A stretch of 64,000 nucleotides of DNA from Streptococcaceae bacterium AM104-57 (GTDB taxonomy: Bacteria; Bacillota; Bacilli; Lactobacillales; Streptococcaceae): NCBI GenBank assembly GCA_027659245.1, contig JAQDPW010000003.1, positions 1 through 64,000 of the forward strand, in the 5' to 3' direction. Below, piece by piece: positions 50,862 through 62,471 of this stretch. The stretch's first letter is position 1, and each line of letters begins with the position of its first letter. The notes beneath the pieces were generated by a model that made no database searches, was not told where the DNA came from, and saw only the letters and a program-made list of their open reading frames with translations. The translations under genes were made by a program, and so were the position numbers.

Positions 50862-50881
50862 GAGAACCCCCTTAAAATTCA

Positions 50882-51160
50882 TTAAAATAAATCACTATGA
50901 CTTCCTGTCCTCAGCAAGTTTAAAATCAATTCCGACTTGTCTATTTTATAGACCAAAAGCCAATCTGATTGGATATGACACTCACGAACCCCTTTAAAAT
51001 GTTTGGAGGTCGTCAATTGATGATCGCGGTATCTAGCAGGAAGTTCTTTTTCTTGAACTAAAAAATTCAATACTTCTTCTAATAATTCTGCCTTCAACCC
51101 ACGCTTCATAGCCAACTTAAAATCTTTTTTAAACTGTTTATGGTAACGAATCTTAAGCAC
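50882..51160 (-). CDS. relE: RelE/YafQ-family toxin
   Basis: 92 residues. YafQ-type features: YHKQFKKDFKLAMKRG at the start, RDHQLTTSKHFKGVRECHIQSDWLLVYKI and the end LNLLRTGSHSDLF. Ribosome-dependent mRNA endonuclease, held inactive by the upstream antitoxin. Overlaps the antitoxin by 8 bp. Close in type to the pneumococcal RelBE2 pair. Confidence 0.9.
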   Translation of the reverse strand: MLKIRYHKQFKKDFKLAMKRGLKAELLEEVLNFLVQEKELPARYRDHQLTTSKHFKGVRECHIQSDWLLVYKIDKSELILNLLRTGSHSDLF

Positions 51161-51416
51161 GCAAGTCCTCCATCAAGTCTGAGACTGATTCAAAAGACTG
51201 ACTCATATTACGATTTTGGTCTAAATCCGTTAGTACTTGGAGCAATTTCCGATTCTCATCAAGCCTAACATCAAAAGGCAAACCCTGATATTGAATTGCC
51301 TGACGAAGGAAAATATTGATAGCTGTTGTCATATCCATTCCTAAATGATTAAAAACCTGTTGGGCCTGCTCCTTAACCTCACTATCCAAACGAATACTCA
51401 TACTCGTCTTTGGCAT
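51153..51416 (-). CDS. relB: RelB/DinJ-family antitoxin
   Basis: 87 residues. Ribbon-helix-helix start MPKTSMSIRLDSEVKEQAQQ with the family motif LGMDMTTAINIFLRQA. It neutralises the adjacent YafQ-type toxin and autorepresses. It resembles but is distinct from the ICE-borne antitoxin at 45,489. Confidence 0.9.
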   Translation of the reverse strand: MPKTSMSIRLDSEVKEQAQQVFNHLGMDMTTAINIFLRQAIQYQGLPFDVRLDENRKLLQVLTDLDQNRNMSQSFESVSDLMEDLRA

Positions 51417-51607
51417 ATTCTCACCCTCTTTCTATAGACTATTTTAACAAAAAAGAAAGCTAATGTAAACTCATTGGATATACAATGGATAGCTATAAGC
51501 TAAAATATAGTAAAGAAATAAAATTAATGTCCCAAATATGGGAGATCTCAGTCTGAGTTTTAGTTTTAGAATATAATGTTGCTATCATAGATTAAGAGGT
51601 GAAAAAT

Positions 51608-53191
51608 ATGAACCAGATTACGAAACAATATAAATTACTATATTTCTTGCTTATTTTATTAAGTCTGACAAGTGCTCTTTTAATGACACTCTTCTCTCTG
51701 CAATTAGGAAGAATACTTGATGGTATATCTAATTCAAATAGTGGATTACTCTTTCATATCACTATTTGTGTAAGTTCGATTTTACTGTGGTTCTTGATTT
51801 CTTCTTCCTATTCCTATCTTAAAAACCAATATGTAAAAAAAGTTATTTTAGATCTAAAAAGGCGTCTCTTATTACATTATTTATCGCGTGAATTTAACCA
51901 AATTGACAACCGTAACCATTCAGATTTCTTAAATAATATCACCAAAAACAGTGACCTTATTCAAGAAAATTTATTGATTCCTAGAATCTCTCTAATCGCA
52001 AATTTAGGGAGCCTTATCATGAGTGTGGTTGCTATTATTTATATAGAATGGCGATTAGCATTAGTCTTTCTTTTATTGTCGAGTATAACGATTTTTCTAT
52101 CTCAAATTCCTGGAAAGTTAATGACTAAAGCAACTAATAATTATTCCCTACAAAATAGTCACTATTTATCAAAAATGACAAACTTTATTGATGGTTTTGA
52201 ACAAATTAAGTTATTAAATGTTCAAAGCTGGATTCAAGAAAAAATTCAGGGAATCAGTTTAGAATTTGAAGAGTCCAGAAAAACTTATCAATTTTTAAAA
52301 GACATAGCTTCAACTACTGGAACCTTACTAAGTTTTTGCTCTCAACTATCCTGTATGGTTGCTGGTATCTTTTTTGTAAGAAATAACTTACTGACTATTG
52401 GATTACTCGTAGCAAGTATTCAATTATTAAACGGTGTCTTTGCTCCTTTACAATCTATTCTTTACAATAAAAATTTAATCAACAGTTGTAAGTCCATTAT
52501 TGATAATATCCAAGAAAATCTATATGAGACGAATCATGAAATTTTTCATAAAACAACTACAATTAATTATGATCATATTTCGACCATTTCTATTAGCCAA
52601 TTATATTATGAAATTGAAAATAGAATATTATTTGATCATTTTTCCTATGAATTTAAAAAAGGCAAGCGCTATGCGATTATCGGTGCTTCAGGAACTGGGA
52701 AAACAACTTTAGTAAAATTAATACTAAATTATTATCCAAAAAATCTTTATGATGGAGAAATAAAAATCAACAGAAAACAGAATATTGATATTCCCTCAGA
52801 GGAGTTATATAAAGATATTGCGTTTGTGCAAAAAAATGACTTTCTGATTGAAGGCAATATTCTAGAGAATATCAAATTGGCTAGAAACCTTCATTTAACT
52901 GAAAAATTAAGAAAAGCCTTAGGCTTTAATGAAGAATTTCTTAATAAGAGTCTATCTCAATCAAATCAAACTATTTCAGAAGGGGAAAAACAACGAATTG
53001 ATTTAGCTAGGTTTTTAGGCAAAACATATTCTGTATATATATTTGACGAACCTACAAGCAACCTTGATCCAATAAAAGCCAAAGCAATGATGGACTACAT
53101 TCTATCCATTAGAGATGCAATTGTTATTGTCATTACTCATGATCAAAGTCCAAAAATATTGGAAGAGTTTGATCACGTTATTACCTTATAG
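51608..53191 (+). CDS. ABC exporter half-transporter, Rgg-linked
   Basis: 527 residues from the ATG at 51608 with AGAGGTG at good spacing; a GTG at 51599 overlaps that site. Six membrane segments in ~1-300, then the ATPase with Walker A GASGTGKTT (K365), signature-like ISEGEKQR and Walker B VYIFDEPTSNLD. The signature is a variant (SEGE instead of SGGQ). Convergent with an Rgg regulator, which suggests peptide export. Very AT-rich compared with neighbours, and a paralogue of the gene at 589, so acquisition by transfer is possible. Confidence 0.82.
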   Translation: MNQITKQYKLLYFLLILLSLTSALLMTLFSLQLGRILDGISNSNSGLLFHITICVSSILLWFLISSSYSYLKNQYVKKVILDLKRRLLLHYLSREFNQIDNRNHSDFLNNITKNSDLIQENLLIPRISLIANLGSLIMSVVAIIYIEWRLALVFLLLSSITIFLSQIPGKLMTKATNNYSLQNSHYLSKMTNFIDGFEQIKLLNVQSWIQEKIQGISLEFEESRKTYQFLKDIASTTGTLLSFCSQLSCMVAGIFFVRNNLLTIGLLVASIQLLNGVFAPLQSILYNKNLINSCKSIIDNIQENLYETNHEIFHKTTTINYDHISTISISQLYYEIENRILFDHFSYEFKKGKRYAIIGASGTGKTTLVKLILNYYPKNLYDGEIKINRKQNIDIPSEELYKDIAFVQKNDFLIEGNILENIKLARNLHLTEKLRKALGFNEEFLNKSLSQSNQTISEGEKQRIDLARFLGKTYSVYIFDEPTSNLDPIKAKAMMDYILSIRDAIVIVITHDQSPKILEEFDHVITL

Positions 53192-53200
53192 ATAAATGGC

Positions 53201-54064
53201 CTAGTCTACTAAATGAATGATGTGTTTCTCAAAGTATTGTTTGTAATTTTTGTAGATTGTTTTATTGAAGAGTTCGAAAATTTTTAAAGCTTCTTCGATT
53301 TTTAAAAGTGATTTTTGATTATGATAGAATTTCAGTTCCAAATATCCATCTAAATATAGCAAAATAGTTTGTTCAAAAAAATCTGTGGAATCCGCTAATA
53401 TATTCTTCGTAGCCTGTTTTAAAAATAAAGATTCCTCATATAAGTCGTTCTCAATCATTATAATCAAAGAATTGAGAAGTAGTTGAATGAGAGATTGTCT
53501 ATTTCTAGGTATAGGACTATACAACTTCCCTTTTTTGAGCGCCTCTTTGGCATATCTAAATAATAAATCTGGAGATAGAACACGACAGCAATTTCCAAGG
53601 ATAAGCGTTTCGTAATAACCCCAGTTTTCAACGGAAAATAAATAGTTTGTAAGATAAGAGGCGTCTTGACGACTCAATTGATGATTCTTATCTATTCCCG
53701 AAACAATACTTTCGATGAAAATAGCATTTAATTTATGGTAATGAGAATTTGTCTCATGAAAAAGTTCTATTTCTTTCTCTACCATATCTAGTAATGCTTG
53801 AGCATCTTCATTATATGCGGCCTGTTTAACAGAAGCTATTAAGGTATTAAAATCCGAAGGCTGATAATGATTACAGATAAGCAGAAATTCTTCTAGTGTT
53901 ACTCCTATTCTTTCAAGAAGATACAATAACTTAAAGACAGAAATCTCTGTTTCTCCTAATTCAAATCTAGATATTTGAGATTTTGAAATTTCAGCACCTG
54001 CTAATGAAGAAATAGAAATCCCCTTTTCTTCTCTTATTTTCCTATAAGTTTCACCTAAAATCAT
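53201..54064 (-). CDS. Rgg/MutR-family regulator
   Basis: 287 residues, the usual Rgg size, from the ATG at 54062-54064 with GGAG six bases upstream. N-terminal helix-turn-helix (EKGISISSLAGAEISKSQISRFELGETEIS) then a helical TPR-like peptide-binding domain. Rgg proteins respond to short hydrophobic peptides or other ligands. No small peptide gene is seen beside it. It is convergent with the ABC exporter, a plausible target. Confidence 0.85.
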   Translation of the reverse strand: MILGETYRKIREEKGISISSLAGAEISKSQISRFELGETEISVFKLLYLLERIGVTLEEFLLICNHYQPSDFNTLIASVKQAAYNEDAQALLDMVEKEIELFHETNSHYHKLNAIFIESIVSGIDKNHQLSRQDASYLTNYLFSVENWGYYETLILGNCCRVLSPDLLFRYAKEALKKGKLYSPIPRNRQSLIQLLLNSLIIMIENDLYEESLFLKQATKNILADSTDFFEQTILLYLDGYLELKFYHNQKSLLKIEEALKIFELFNKTIYKNYKQYFEKHIIHLVD

Positions 54065-54246
54065 ACTTATCTCCATTCCATATCGAAAAGTTATTAAGGT
54101 ATAGCAAACACTACTTCCATTAAGCTTACTCTTGTTTGAGAGTATCATTATTAGTAATTTATAGCAATCATTTTTGATAATTTCAATATATAGCTTCCTA
54201 AAGTTTTAGTCTTTGGATAAAAACTTACTTATATTCTATCATATCT

Positions 54247-54294
54247 AAAAACCAGTAGAAATGAAAATCATAAAAAATCATCTCTACTGGTTTT
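54247..54294 (-). terminator. Terminator after polC
   Basis: Arms AAAACCAGTAGA / TCTACTGGTTTT with a 23-nt loop. Confidence 0.75.
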
Positions 54295-54353
54295 ACTGTT
54301 AAGTCTTAATTAGATGAAACTTAGTCGGCTTATTTGAACAAGTTGACTTTAAA

Positions 54354-57300
54354 TTAAAACAAATCATCAAACAAGCTCAACTGATTATCCTCTGGCATAT
54401 TGCCGAGAATTCCCATTTCGTCCATCTTTTCAACCAAGGTTGAGGAAAGTCCACCACGCTTGCGTAGTTCTGTTTTAGAGAGGAACTCTCCTTCTTGACG
54501 CGCACGTACCAATTGCTTGGCAACGTTCTCTCCCAATCCATCCATAGCGACAAAGGGTGGGATGAGGGTATCCCCATCGATGAGGAATTCAGTCGCATCA
54601 CTACGATATAGATCTAGCTTGCCAAATTTGAAACCACGTTCCCACATCTCATTGACGATTTCAAGTGTGGTGTAAAGGTCAATTTCTACGTTGGAAGCCT
54701 CATTGTTCTTGCGCTTTTCAGCAATTTCTTGCATCTTACGCTTGATGGCATCCAAGCCTGCACCCATGGTCTTGATGTCAAAGGCCTTGGCACGGATGGA
54801 GAAGTAAGCACAGTAATAATAAATCGGATGGTGAACCTTGAAGTAGGCCACACGCAGGGCCATCATAACGTAGGCTGCCGCATGGGCTTTAGGGAACATG
54901 TACTTGATTTTTCCACAAGATTCGATATACCATTCAGGCACATTGTTGGCCTTCATGGCTTCGATATAACCATTGCGCTCTTCTTCTGATATTTTGAGCC
55001 ACAATCCCTTACGCACGCGCTCCATGATGGTAAAGGCCATCTTTGGATCTAGACCTGCGTGCATGAGGTAAACCATGATGTCATCCCGACATCCGATAAC
55101 AGTTGATAGGTCCGCAATTCCTGATTTAATCAAGTCTTGGGCATTTCCCAACCATACGTCGGTACCGTGAGACAGCCCAGAAAGCTGGAGCAACTCGGCA
55201 AAGGTGGTCGGATGGGTTTCATCAACCATTCCTCGAACAAAGTTGGTTCCAAACTCTGGAATACCAAGCATACCAGTTGAAGTCCCGATTTGTTCAGGCG
55301 TCACTCCCAGAATATCGGTTCCCGAAAAGAGAGCCATGACATCAGGATCATCCATAGGGATATCATTTGGATCAATGCCTGACAAGTCCTGAAGTTTCCG
55401 AATCATGGTCGGATCATCGTGTCCCAGGACATCGAGCTTAAGGACGTTCTCATCGATATCGTGGAAGTTAAAGTGAGTCGTTTGCCATTCAGCAGTGACA
55501 TCATCGGCAGGATACTGCACAGGCGTAAAATCATAGACATCCATGTAGTTAGGGATAACAACGATTCCCCCTGGGTGCTGGCCAGTCGTCCGTTTGACAC
55601 CAGCAGCTCCTTGAGCAAGGCGCTCTACTTCAGCCTCACGGTAGAATTTGCCATAGTCACGCTCGTAACCCTTGACAAATCCATAGGCTGTTTTTGCAGC
55701 TACCGTACCTACCGTTCCAGCACGGAAAGCATATTCTTCCCCGAAGATATCTCGGACGTCCAAGTGGGCGCTCGGTTGGTCTTCACCTGAGAAGTTCAAA
55801 TCGATATCAGGTACCTTATCCCCATCAAAACCAAGAAAGGTCTCGAAAGGAATGTCCTGTCCATTCTTGCTAAGCTTGTGGCCACAGTTTGGACAGTCTT
55901 TATCTGGCATATCAAAACCTGAACCGTAGGAACCATCCGTGATAAATTCACTATATTTACACTGCCCACAGACATAGTGAGGAGAAAGAGGATTAACCTC
56001 GGTGATCCCAATCATGGTCGCAACGAAACTGGATCCAACAGACCCACGGGAACCAACCAAGTAGCCTCGTTCGTTGGAGCGCTGCACTAGCATCTGTGAA
56101 GCCAGATAAATCACGGCAAATCCATTCCCCAAGATAGAGGTTAGTTCCTTTTCAATCCGTAAATCAACGATATCTGGGAGTGGATTTCCATAGATTTCAA
56201 AGGCTTTCTTATAGGTTAGCTCAGCAACTGTTTCTTCGGCTTGTTCAATGAAAGGTGTATACAAGTCGCCTTTAACGACCTCAACAGGCTCAAAGATTTC
56301 TGCCAAGGCATTGGTATTTTCAATGACAATCTTACGAGCCAAATCTTCTCCTAGAAAGGCAAATTCGTCCAACATTTCATTGGTCGTTCTAAAATGTGCC
56401 TTGGGTAGCGGAGCTGGTTGGGCAGCTTCTCCATGGCCGATCGTTCGGTTAATCATGGCACCCTGACCGAGACTTCGCACGATTATCTCCCGATAAATCT
56501 CATCCTCAGGTTCGAGATAGTGGACGTTTCCTGTCGCAAGAACTGGCTTACCGAGACGGTCTCCGACCTCAATCAAGCTCTTGATGATGGTTTGGAGTTC
56601 CTCCATGTCCTTGACCTGCTCTTTGGCAATCAGAGGTGCATAGATAGCAGGAGGCATCACCTCGATAAAGTCATAGTATTTAGCAACTTCGACTGCCGCA
56701 TCCACTCCCTGTGATACGACTGCATCAAAGACTTCTCCTTCTGTACAAGCGGACCCCAAGATTAAACCTTCTCGATGGGCATCTAGCACCGTACGTGGAA
56801 TCCGTGGAACTCCTTCAAAGTACTGGGTATTTGAGAGAGAAACCAGCTTAAAGATATTTTTCAAGCCCACTTGATTTTTCACATAGATGGTCGCATGCTT
56901 GACACGAGCTTTTTTATAAGAATCTGGACTGATTAAATCAAGGTTTAATCGCGCTAAGTCCGTCACACCGTGTTTTTCTGCTACTTCCTTGATAAAGATA
57001 AAGAGCAGACGGCCAGTTGCTTCCGCATCATAGTTGGCCATATGGTGGTGTTCTAGAGCTACACCAAAACGTTTGGTCAAGGGTCCAAGACCATGGCGTT
57101 TGTACTCAGGATAGAGATTTCTAGCGAACTCTAGCGTATCGATGACAGGCTGAGTGATTTTTGGAAGACCATGACGTTCATAATTGGCATTCATAAAGCC
57201 AACGTCAAAGCTTGCATTGTGGGCTACAAGAACGGTATCCTTACAAAATTCTTGGAATTCTTTTAAAACTTGAACCAAGGGTTTGGCATTTTTCACATGG

Positions 57301-58748
57301 TCATCCGTAATTCCAGTCAATTCGGTTGTAAAGGCTGATAAGGGGTGCCCTGGATTGATAAATTCATCAAATTCAGCAATGATATTGCCCTTATACATCT
57401 TGGAAGCCGCCACCTGAATCAAGTCATTATAGATAGCTGATAGACCTGTCGTTTCCACGTCAAAGACCACATAGGTTGCTTCAGACAAATCCATCTCCAC
57501 TTCGTTATAGGCAATAGGTACACGGTCTTCAACGATATTGGCTTCCATCCCATAGATCAGCTGGATACCAGCTTTCTTAGCCGCTTTATAGCCATGAGGG
57601 AAGGATTGAACATTCCCATGGTCCGTGATTGCTACCGCCTTATGTCCCCATTTAGCAGCTTTCGCAACGAGTTCTTCGACTTCAGGAAGAGCATCCATGG
57701 TCGACATATTGGTATGGGCATGAAACTCAACACGACGCTCTCCCTCTGGCATCAAGTCTTTCCGTTCATAGTGGACGACTTCCTGGACATCTTGCACATT
57801 CATGGTCAAATCTCGTGTGAAATTATTGACCTCGACATTTCCACGAACACGGAGCCAAGAGTTTTTCTTGATCATGTCAAATTTTTGGGCTTCTTCTTCA
57901 TTCTTGACCCATTTTTGCATAGAGAAACTAGAAGTATAGTCCGTCATCTTGAAGTTAATCAAGACACGACCCGTTCTAGTCACCTTATGCTCAACATCAA
58001 AGACAACTCCTTCAAAAACCAATCTATTTTCTTCAGTATTGACCTCAATCATAGGAGTAATCTCTGCCTTATCAAGTTTAGGCTTTGCAGCTGCCTTCTT
58101 GGCTTGAAAATCAAAGACAGGTTTGTCCTCAACTGGAGGAGGCGGTGCCATCTGTTCTAACTGTTCCATGGCTCGAAGTGTCTCGTCATTAGCAGCCTGA
58201 ACAATCATTTGATTCTCTGTATGGAAGGCTTCTTGTTCTTCCCTTGTCAGCTCTTCATTTTTTTCTAAAATACAAGAAAGTTTAGGAAAACCAAAAAGTT
58301 CCAGCTGTTTACTAAGATTAGGGAGATGATTTTTTCTAAAATGCTCAGTATCTGCCGCCTCAGAGGCTTCGATAATCAACTGATCATTTTCAAAGCGAAC
58401 CTGAAAATTCTGATAAATAGAACGAAAACCTTGACTGGCGCAAGGACCATCCGAAAAAGCCTCTCGATAGTAGACTTGTAAAAGTTCTCTAGAAAATTCC
58501 TGATTTCTCGTTTTTATCTCAAAACTAGCCTGATTTCCTGTTTTTGAGAACTCATCCTTCAAACCTCTTTTCAACTCTAGAAAAAGTTCAAAAGGTAAGA
58601 TATTTTCAAAAACAAAACGAAACTCCCAAACTTTGCTTCGTTTATGAACAATAACTTGTTCTATTTCAGCCTGAGAGAAGGCCTCATGATTTCTCATTTC
58701 AGCGGGGATTCCCAACTGATTCATTAAAATTTCAAAAGTGGTTGACAT
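54354..58748 (-). CDS. polC: DNA polymerase III PolC
   Basis: 1464 residues, the Gram-positive replicative polymerase. N-terminal domain, OB domain (~245-330), split PHP domain ([18 protein letters not shown]), an inserted 3'-5' exonuclease ([17 protein letters not shown]), zinc site (CGQCKYSEF...CPNCGH) and polymerase palm ([20 protein letters not shown]). It copies the chromosome with the beta clamp. ATG with no strong ribosome site visible (GAGGAAAATGG close). Confidence 0.97.
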   Translation of the reverse strand: MSTTFEILMNQLGIPAEMRNHEAFSQAEIEQVIVHKRSKVWEFRFVFENILPFELFLELKRGLKDEFSKTGNQASFEIKTRNQEFSRELLQVYYREAFSDGPCASQGFRSIYQNFQVRFENDQLIIEASEAADTEHFRKNHLPNLSKQLELFGFPKLSCILEKNEELTREEQEAFHTENQMIVQAANDETLRAMEQLEQMAPPPPVEDKPVFDFQAKKAAAKPKLDKAEITPMIEVNTEENRLVFEGVVFDVEHKVTRTGRVLINFKMTDYTSSFSMQKWVKNEEEAQKFDMIKKNSWLRVRGNVEVNNFTRDLTMNVQDVQEVVHYERKDLMPEGERRVEFHAHTNMSTMDALPEVEELVAKAAKWGHKAVAITDHGNVQSFPHGYKAAKKAGIQLIYGMEANIVEDRVPIAYNEVEMDLSEATYVVFDVETTGLSAIYNDLIQVAASKMYKGNIIAEFDEFINPGHPLSAFTTELTGITDDHVKNAKPLVQVLKEFQEFCKDTVLVAHNASFDVGFMNANYERHGLPKITQPVIDTLEFARNLYPEYKRHGLGPLTKRFGVALEHHHMANYDAEATGRLLFIFIKEVAEKHGVTDLARLNLDLISPDSYKKARVKHATIYVKNQVGLKNIFKLVSLSNTQYFEGVPRIPRTVLDAHREGLILGSACTEGEVFDAVVSQGVDAAVEVAKYYDFIEVMPPAIYAPLIAKEQVKDMEELQTIIKSLIEVGDRLGKPVLATGNVHYLEPEDEIYREIIVRSLGQGAMINRTIGHGEAAQPAPLPKAHFRTTNEMLDEFAFLGEDLARKIVIENTNALAEIFEPVEVVKGDLYTPFIEQAEETVAELTYKKAFEIYGNPLPDIVDLRIEKELTSILGNGFAVIYLASQMLVQRSNERGYLVGSRGSVGSSFVATMIGITEVNPLSPHYVCGQCKYSEFITDGSYGSGFDMPDKDCPNCGHKLSKNGQDIPFETFLGFDGDKVPDIDLNFSGEDQPSAHLDVRDIFGEEYAFRAGTVGTVAAKTAYGFVKGYERDYGKFYREAEVERLAQGAAGVKRTTGQHPGGIVVIPNYMDVYDFTPVQYPADDVTAEWQTTHFNFHDIDENVLKLDVLGHDDPTMIRKLQDLSGIDPNDIPMDDPDVMALFSGTDILGVTPEQIGTSTGMLGIPEFGTNFVRGMVDETHPTTFAELLQLSGLSHGTDVWLGNAQDLIKSGIADLSTVIGCRDDIMVYLMHAGLDPKMAFTIMERVRKGLWLKISEEERNGYIEAMKANNVPEWYIESCGKIKYMFPKAHAAAYVMMALRVAYFKVHHPIYYYCAYFSIRAKAFDIKTMGAGLDAIKRKMQEIAEKRKNNEASNVEIDLYTTLEIVNEMWERGFKFGKLDLYRSDATEFLIDGDTLIPPFVAMDGLGENVAKQLVRARQEGEFLSKTELRKRGGLSSTLVEKMDEMGILGNMPEDNQLSLFDDLF

Positions 58749-58818
58749 CCATTTTCCTCACAATATACTCCTTCTATTTTACCATATTTGAGGCACTTTT
58801 ACCTATTTCTACCAAACA

Positions 58819-58846
58819 GAAAAAGAAGCCACAAAGTGACTTCTTT
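58819..58846 (-). terminator. Terminator after fusA
   Basis: Minus strand AAAGAAGTCAC / GTGGCTTCTTT followed by TTTCTG. Confidence 0.8.
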
Positions 58847-58861
58847 AAAAGTGACGGTGAA

Positions 58862-60943
58862 TTAGTCTTCACCTTTGTTTTTCTTAATGATTTCTTCTTG
58901 TACTGACTTAGGTACATCTTCGTAGTGGTCGAATACCATCATGAAAGTACCACGTCCTTGAGATGCAGAACGAAGAACAGTTGCGTAACCGAACATTTCA
59001 GCAAGTGGAACGTAAGCACGAACGATTTGGCTGTTACCGTGAGCTTCCATACCATCTACACGTCCACGACGAGCAGTTACGTGACCCATAACATCACCAA
59101 GGTTTTCTTCTGGAACAGTGATTGTTACAAGCATCATTGGTTCAAGGATAGCTGGTTGTGCAGTCTTAGCAGCTTCTTTAAGTGCAAGAGATGCAGCGAT
59201 CTTGAAGGCAGTTTCAGATGAGTCGACATCGTGGTATGAACCATCGTAAAGCTTAGCTTTAACGTCAACCATTGGGTAACCTGCAAGAACACCGTTAGCC
59301 ATAGATTCTACCAAACCTTTTTCAACCGCTGGGATAAATTCACGAGGAACCACACCACCGACGATTGCGTTTTCGAATTCGAATCCTTTTCCTTCTTCGT
59401 TTGGAGTAAATTCAATCCATACATCACCGAACTGACCTTTACCACCAGACTGACGTTTGAAGAATCCACGTGCTTGAGTAGAAGCGCGGAATGTTTCACG
59501 GTAAGATACTTGAGGAGCACCTACGTTCGCTTCAACTTTGAACTCACGACGCATACGGTCAACAAGGACGTCAAGGTGAAGCTCACCCATACCAGAGATA
59601 ACTGTTTCACCAGTTTCAACGTTAGTTTCAACGCGGAATGTTGGATCTTCTTCAGCCAATTTTTGAAGGGCGATACCCATCTTGTCTTGGTCTGCTTTAG
59701 ATTTAGGCTCAACCATCAATTGGATAACTGGTTCTGGTACGTTGATTGACTCAAGGATGATTTTAGCTTTTTCATCTGTCAATGAGTCACCAGTTGTAGT
59801 ATCTTTCAAACCAACGGCAGCAGCGATATCACCTGAGTAAACAGTGTCGATTTCTTGACGGCTGTTAGCGTGCATTTGAAGGATACGTCCGATACGTTCA
59901 CGTTTACCTTTAGAAGTATTCAATACGTAAGAACCTGATTGAAGAACACCTGAGTAAACACGGAAGAATGTCAAACGACCTACGAATGGGTCAGTCATGA
60001 TCTTGAAGGCAAGAGCTGCAAATGGCTCTTCATCAGATGCTGGACGAGTTTCTTCTTCATCTGTATCTGGGTTGATACCTTTGATCGCTGGGATGTCAAG
60101 TGGGCTTGGAAGGTAGTCGATAACCGCATCAAGCATCAATTGAACACCTTTGTTCTTGAAGGCTGAACCACACAATACTGGGAAGAATTCAACGTTGATA
60201 GTCGCTTTACGGATACCAGCTTTCAATTCTTCGTTAGTGATTTCTTCACCTTCGAGGTATTTCATCATCAATTCTTCGTCAGTTTCAGCAACTGCTTCGA
60301 TCAATTTTTCACGGTACTCTTGAGCTTGGTCAAGGTATTCAGCTGGAATATCTTCTTCAAGGATATCTGTACCAAGGTCATTAGTATAGATTTCAGCTTT
60401 CATCTTGATCAAGTCGATGATACCACGGAAGTCATCTTCAGCACCGATTGGCAATTGGATTGGGTGTGCATTTGCTTGAAGACGATCGTGAAGTGTGCTT
60501 ACTGAGTAAAGGAAGTCAGCACCGATTTTGTCCATTTTGTTGGCAAATACGATACGAGGAACTCCGTACTCAGTTGCTTGGCGCCAAACTGTTTCAGTTT
60601 GAGGCTCAACACCTGATTGTGAGTCAAGAACTGTAACCGCACCGTCCAATACACGAAGAGAACGTTGTACTTCAATTGTGAAGTCCACGTGTCCTGGTGT
60701 GTCGATGATGTTTACGCGGTGGTTGTTCCATTGAGCTGTTGTCGCAGCAGATGTGATAGTAATACCACGTTCTTGCTCTTGCTCCATCCAGTCCATTTGT
60801 GACGCACCTTCGTGAGTTTCACCGATTTTATGGATTTTACCAGTGTAGTAAAGGATACGCTCAGTTGTAGTTGTTTTACCAGCATCGACGTGAGCCATGA
60901 TACCGATATTACGAGTTTTTTCAAGTGAAAATTCGCGTGCCAT
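58862..60943 (-). CDS. fusA: Elongation factor G
   Basis: 693 residues, full length. GTPase motifs: G1 AHVDAGKTT at 17-25, DTPGH and NKMD; later domains with GMGELHLDV and the domain IV/V end. It drives ribosomal translocation. Third gene of the str operon order rpsL-rpsG-fusA, with its own likely promoter in the preceding gap. Confidence 0.98.
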   Translation of the reverse strand: MAREFSLEKTRNIGIMAHVDAGKTTTTERILYYTGKIHKIGETHEGASQMDWMEQEQERGITITSAATTAQWNNHRVNIIDTPGHVDFTIEVQRSLRVLDGAVTVLDSQSGVEPQTETVWRQATEYGVPRIVFANKMDKIGADFLYSVSTLHDRLQANAHPIQLPIGAEDDFRGIIDLIKMKAEIYTNDLGTDILEEDIPAEYLDQAQEYREKLIEAVAETDEELMMKYLEGEEITNEELKAGIRKATINVEFFPVLCGSAFKNKGVQLMLDAVIDYLPSPLDIPAIKGINPDTDEEETRPASDEEPFAALAFKIMTDPFVGRLTFFRVYSGVLQSGSYVLNTSKGKRERIGRILQMHANSRQEIDTVYSGDIAAAVGLKDTTTGDSLTDEKAKIILESINVPEPVIQLMVEPKSKADQDKMGIALQKLAEEDPTFRVETNVETGETVISGMGELHLDVLVDRMRREFKVEANVGAPQVSYRETFRASTQARGFFKRQSGGKGQFGDVWIEFTPNEEGKGFEFENAIVGGVVPREFIPAVEKGLVESMANGVLAGYPMVDVKAKLYDGSYHDVDSSETAFKIAASLALKEAAKTAQPAILEPMMLVTITVPEENLGDVMGHVTARRGRVDGMEAHGNSQIVRAYVPLAEMFGYATVLRSASQGRGTFMMVFDHYEDVPKSVQEEIIKKNKGED

Positions 60944-61221
60944 GAGGTTTGTTTCTCCTATATTTTTTTATTTCTATTCTATTATAACACGATTTAATAA
61001 AAACGGATAGGCAGGACCTACCCGTTCTCAATGTTTATCTTGTTATTGTTGGTTTCAACTTGCGAGATGTTAAGTTGAATTGAACTCGGGCTATAGTTAA
61101 TTAGCCGATTTGAACCCGAGCGAGGCCCGGTGCAAAAAAGATAAACTGCTTTGTGTTCACGGAACACTGCATCAGTTTCCTATTTTTGCCTTGGGCCTTT
61201 ACCGCTCTTGGTATCATTTTA
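60944..61221 (-). promoter_or_regulatory. rpsG-fusA gap: terminator and fusA promoter
   Basis: 278 bp without a gene. A terminator AACGGGTAGG / CCTATCCGTT with T-run (61026-60996) ends rpsL-rpsG. A -10 TATAAT at 60986-60981 with a poor -35 is the probable fusA promoter. Nearer rpsG are inverted repeats CTCGGG(61085-)/CCCGAG of unknown role. Confidence 0.6.
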
Positions 61222-61692
61222 TTACCAACGGAAGTGTGCGAAGGCACGGTTAGCTTCAGCCATACGGTGAGTGTCTTCACGTTTCTTAACTGCTGCACCA
61301 GTGTTGTTAGCAGCATCCAAGATTTCTTTTGCAAGACGGTCTTGCATTGTGTGTTCACCACGAAGGCGAGCGATTGTTACCAACCAACGAAGTCCAAGTG
61401 TTGTACGACGTTCTGGACGAACTTCAACTGGGACTTGGTAGTTAGAACCACCAACACGACGTGCACGTACTTCAAGTACAGGCATGATGTTTTCCATAGC
61501 TGTTTCAAATACTTCAAGTGCATCGTTACCAGTAACTTCTTTGATTTGTTCAAAAGCACCGTAAACGATTGAAGCAGCTGTACCACGTTTACCGTCAAGC
61601 ATAACGCGGTTGATAAGACGAGTAACTAATTGTGAATTGTAAAGCGGATCTGGCAATACGTCACGTTTTGGAGCTCTATTTTTACGACTCAT
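61222..61692 (-). CDS. rpsG: 30S ribosomal protein S7
   Basis: 156 residues, standard S7 ([31 protein letters not shown]...). Primary 16S rRNA-binding protein of the small-subunit head and likely translational feedback site of the operon. Follows rpsL by 19 bp. Confidence 0.98.
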   Translation of the reverse strand: MSRKNRAPKRDVLPDPLYNSQLVTRLINRVMLDGKRGTAASIVYGAFEQIKEVTGNDALEVFETAMENIMPVLEVRARRVGGSNYQVPVEVRPERRTTLGLRWLVTIARLRGEHTMQDRLAKEILDAANNTGAAVKKREDTHRMAEANRAFAHFRW

Positions 61693-61711
61693 TTCTCTTT
61701 ATCCCCTTTCC

Positions 61712-62128
61712 TTATGCTTTTTTCGGACGTTTAGTACCGTATTTAGAACGGCCTTGTTTACGATCGTTAACACCTGCAGTATCAAGTGCACCACGGACGA
61801 TATGGTAACGTACCCCTGGAAGGTCTTTTACACGTCCACCGCGAAGAAGCACCACACTGTGCTCTTGCAAGTTGTGTCCGATACCTGGGATGTAGGCAGT
61901 AACTTCGATAAGGTTGCTCAAACGTACACGAGCAAATTTACGAAGGGCAGAGTTAGGTTTTTTAGGTGTCATAGTTCCAACACGAGTTGCAACACCACGT
62001 TTTTGTGGTGAAGAAACGTTTGTTTGAACTTTTTTATGACTGTTGTAACCAACGTTCAAAGCTGGTGATTTAGATTTTTCTACTTTTGATTTACGCGGTT
62101 TGCGAACCAATTGGTTAATTGTAGGCAT
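61712..62128 (-). CDS. rpsL: 30S ribosomal protein S12
   Basis: 138 residues. Decoding-centre loop [21 protein letters not shown] with the lysines where streptomycin-resistance changes occur both wild type, so no such resistance is predicted. The Phe in LRKFARV is Tyr in most S12 proteins I recall. It sets decoding accuracy. Confidence 0.98.
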   Translation of the reverse strand: MPTINQLVRKPRKSKVEKSKSPALNVGYNSHKKVQTNVSSPQKRGVATRVGTMTPKKPNSALRKFARVRLSNLIEVTAYIPGIGHNLQEHSVVLLRGGRVKDLPGVRYHIVRGALDTAGVNDRKQGRSKYGTKRPKKA

Positions 62129-62471
62129 CTACATTCTCCTGTGTTTTTTTATTTTTGGTGATGATACACTTGGTGACAGCTATCATCTGTGTGTACTTTT
62201 GCAACATTTGTCAGCACGTCCCTGTACACTCTTGAGAGACCAAAAGTAAAAAGTACCGTCTATTATTGTACCACGTTTTTTCTATTTTTGTCAATATATT
62301 TCTTCTTATTTTTTGACTTCTTGGATCATAAATCTATCTGAAAACGCTCACCCACCAGATAGGTTCTCCAATCGACCACATAGACAAAGCTTCTTGTAAT
62401 TGTCTAAAAAATGGTGTTTAATAGATTTGTAAGCAAGAGATCTCTATTACAACTTTTACAAAGGAGAAAAT
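62129..62471. promoter_or_regulatory. Divergent region: rpsL promoter/leader and lytTR operator
   Basis: Leftward: TTGACA (62294-62289), 18 nt, TACAAT (62270-62265) with TG just upstream, a strong rpsL promoter; its ~130-nt leader can form GTGTAC/GTACAC pairings. Rightward, a near-palindrome TTGTAA...AGAGATCTCT...TTACAA (62427-62452) lies 20 bp before the LytTR gene and could be its own operator. Confidence 0.6.

Noticed and set aside
51485..51556. A 23-codon frame (MDSYKLKYSKEIKL...) before the Rgg-linked exporter, considered as a signal peptide
   Set aside because: No ribosome-binding site, not hydrophobic enough for an SHP, and no adjacent Rgg on the expected side.
54065..54353. Hidden short peptide gene upstream of the Rgg regulator
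   Set aside because: Both strands were read; only short frames without ribosome sites and the polC terminator were found.
61712..62128. Streptomycin-resistance change in S12
   Set aside because: The two key lysine regions read as wild type; only a conservative Phe in place of Tyr nearby is unusual.
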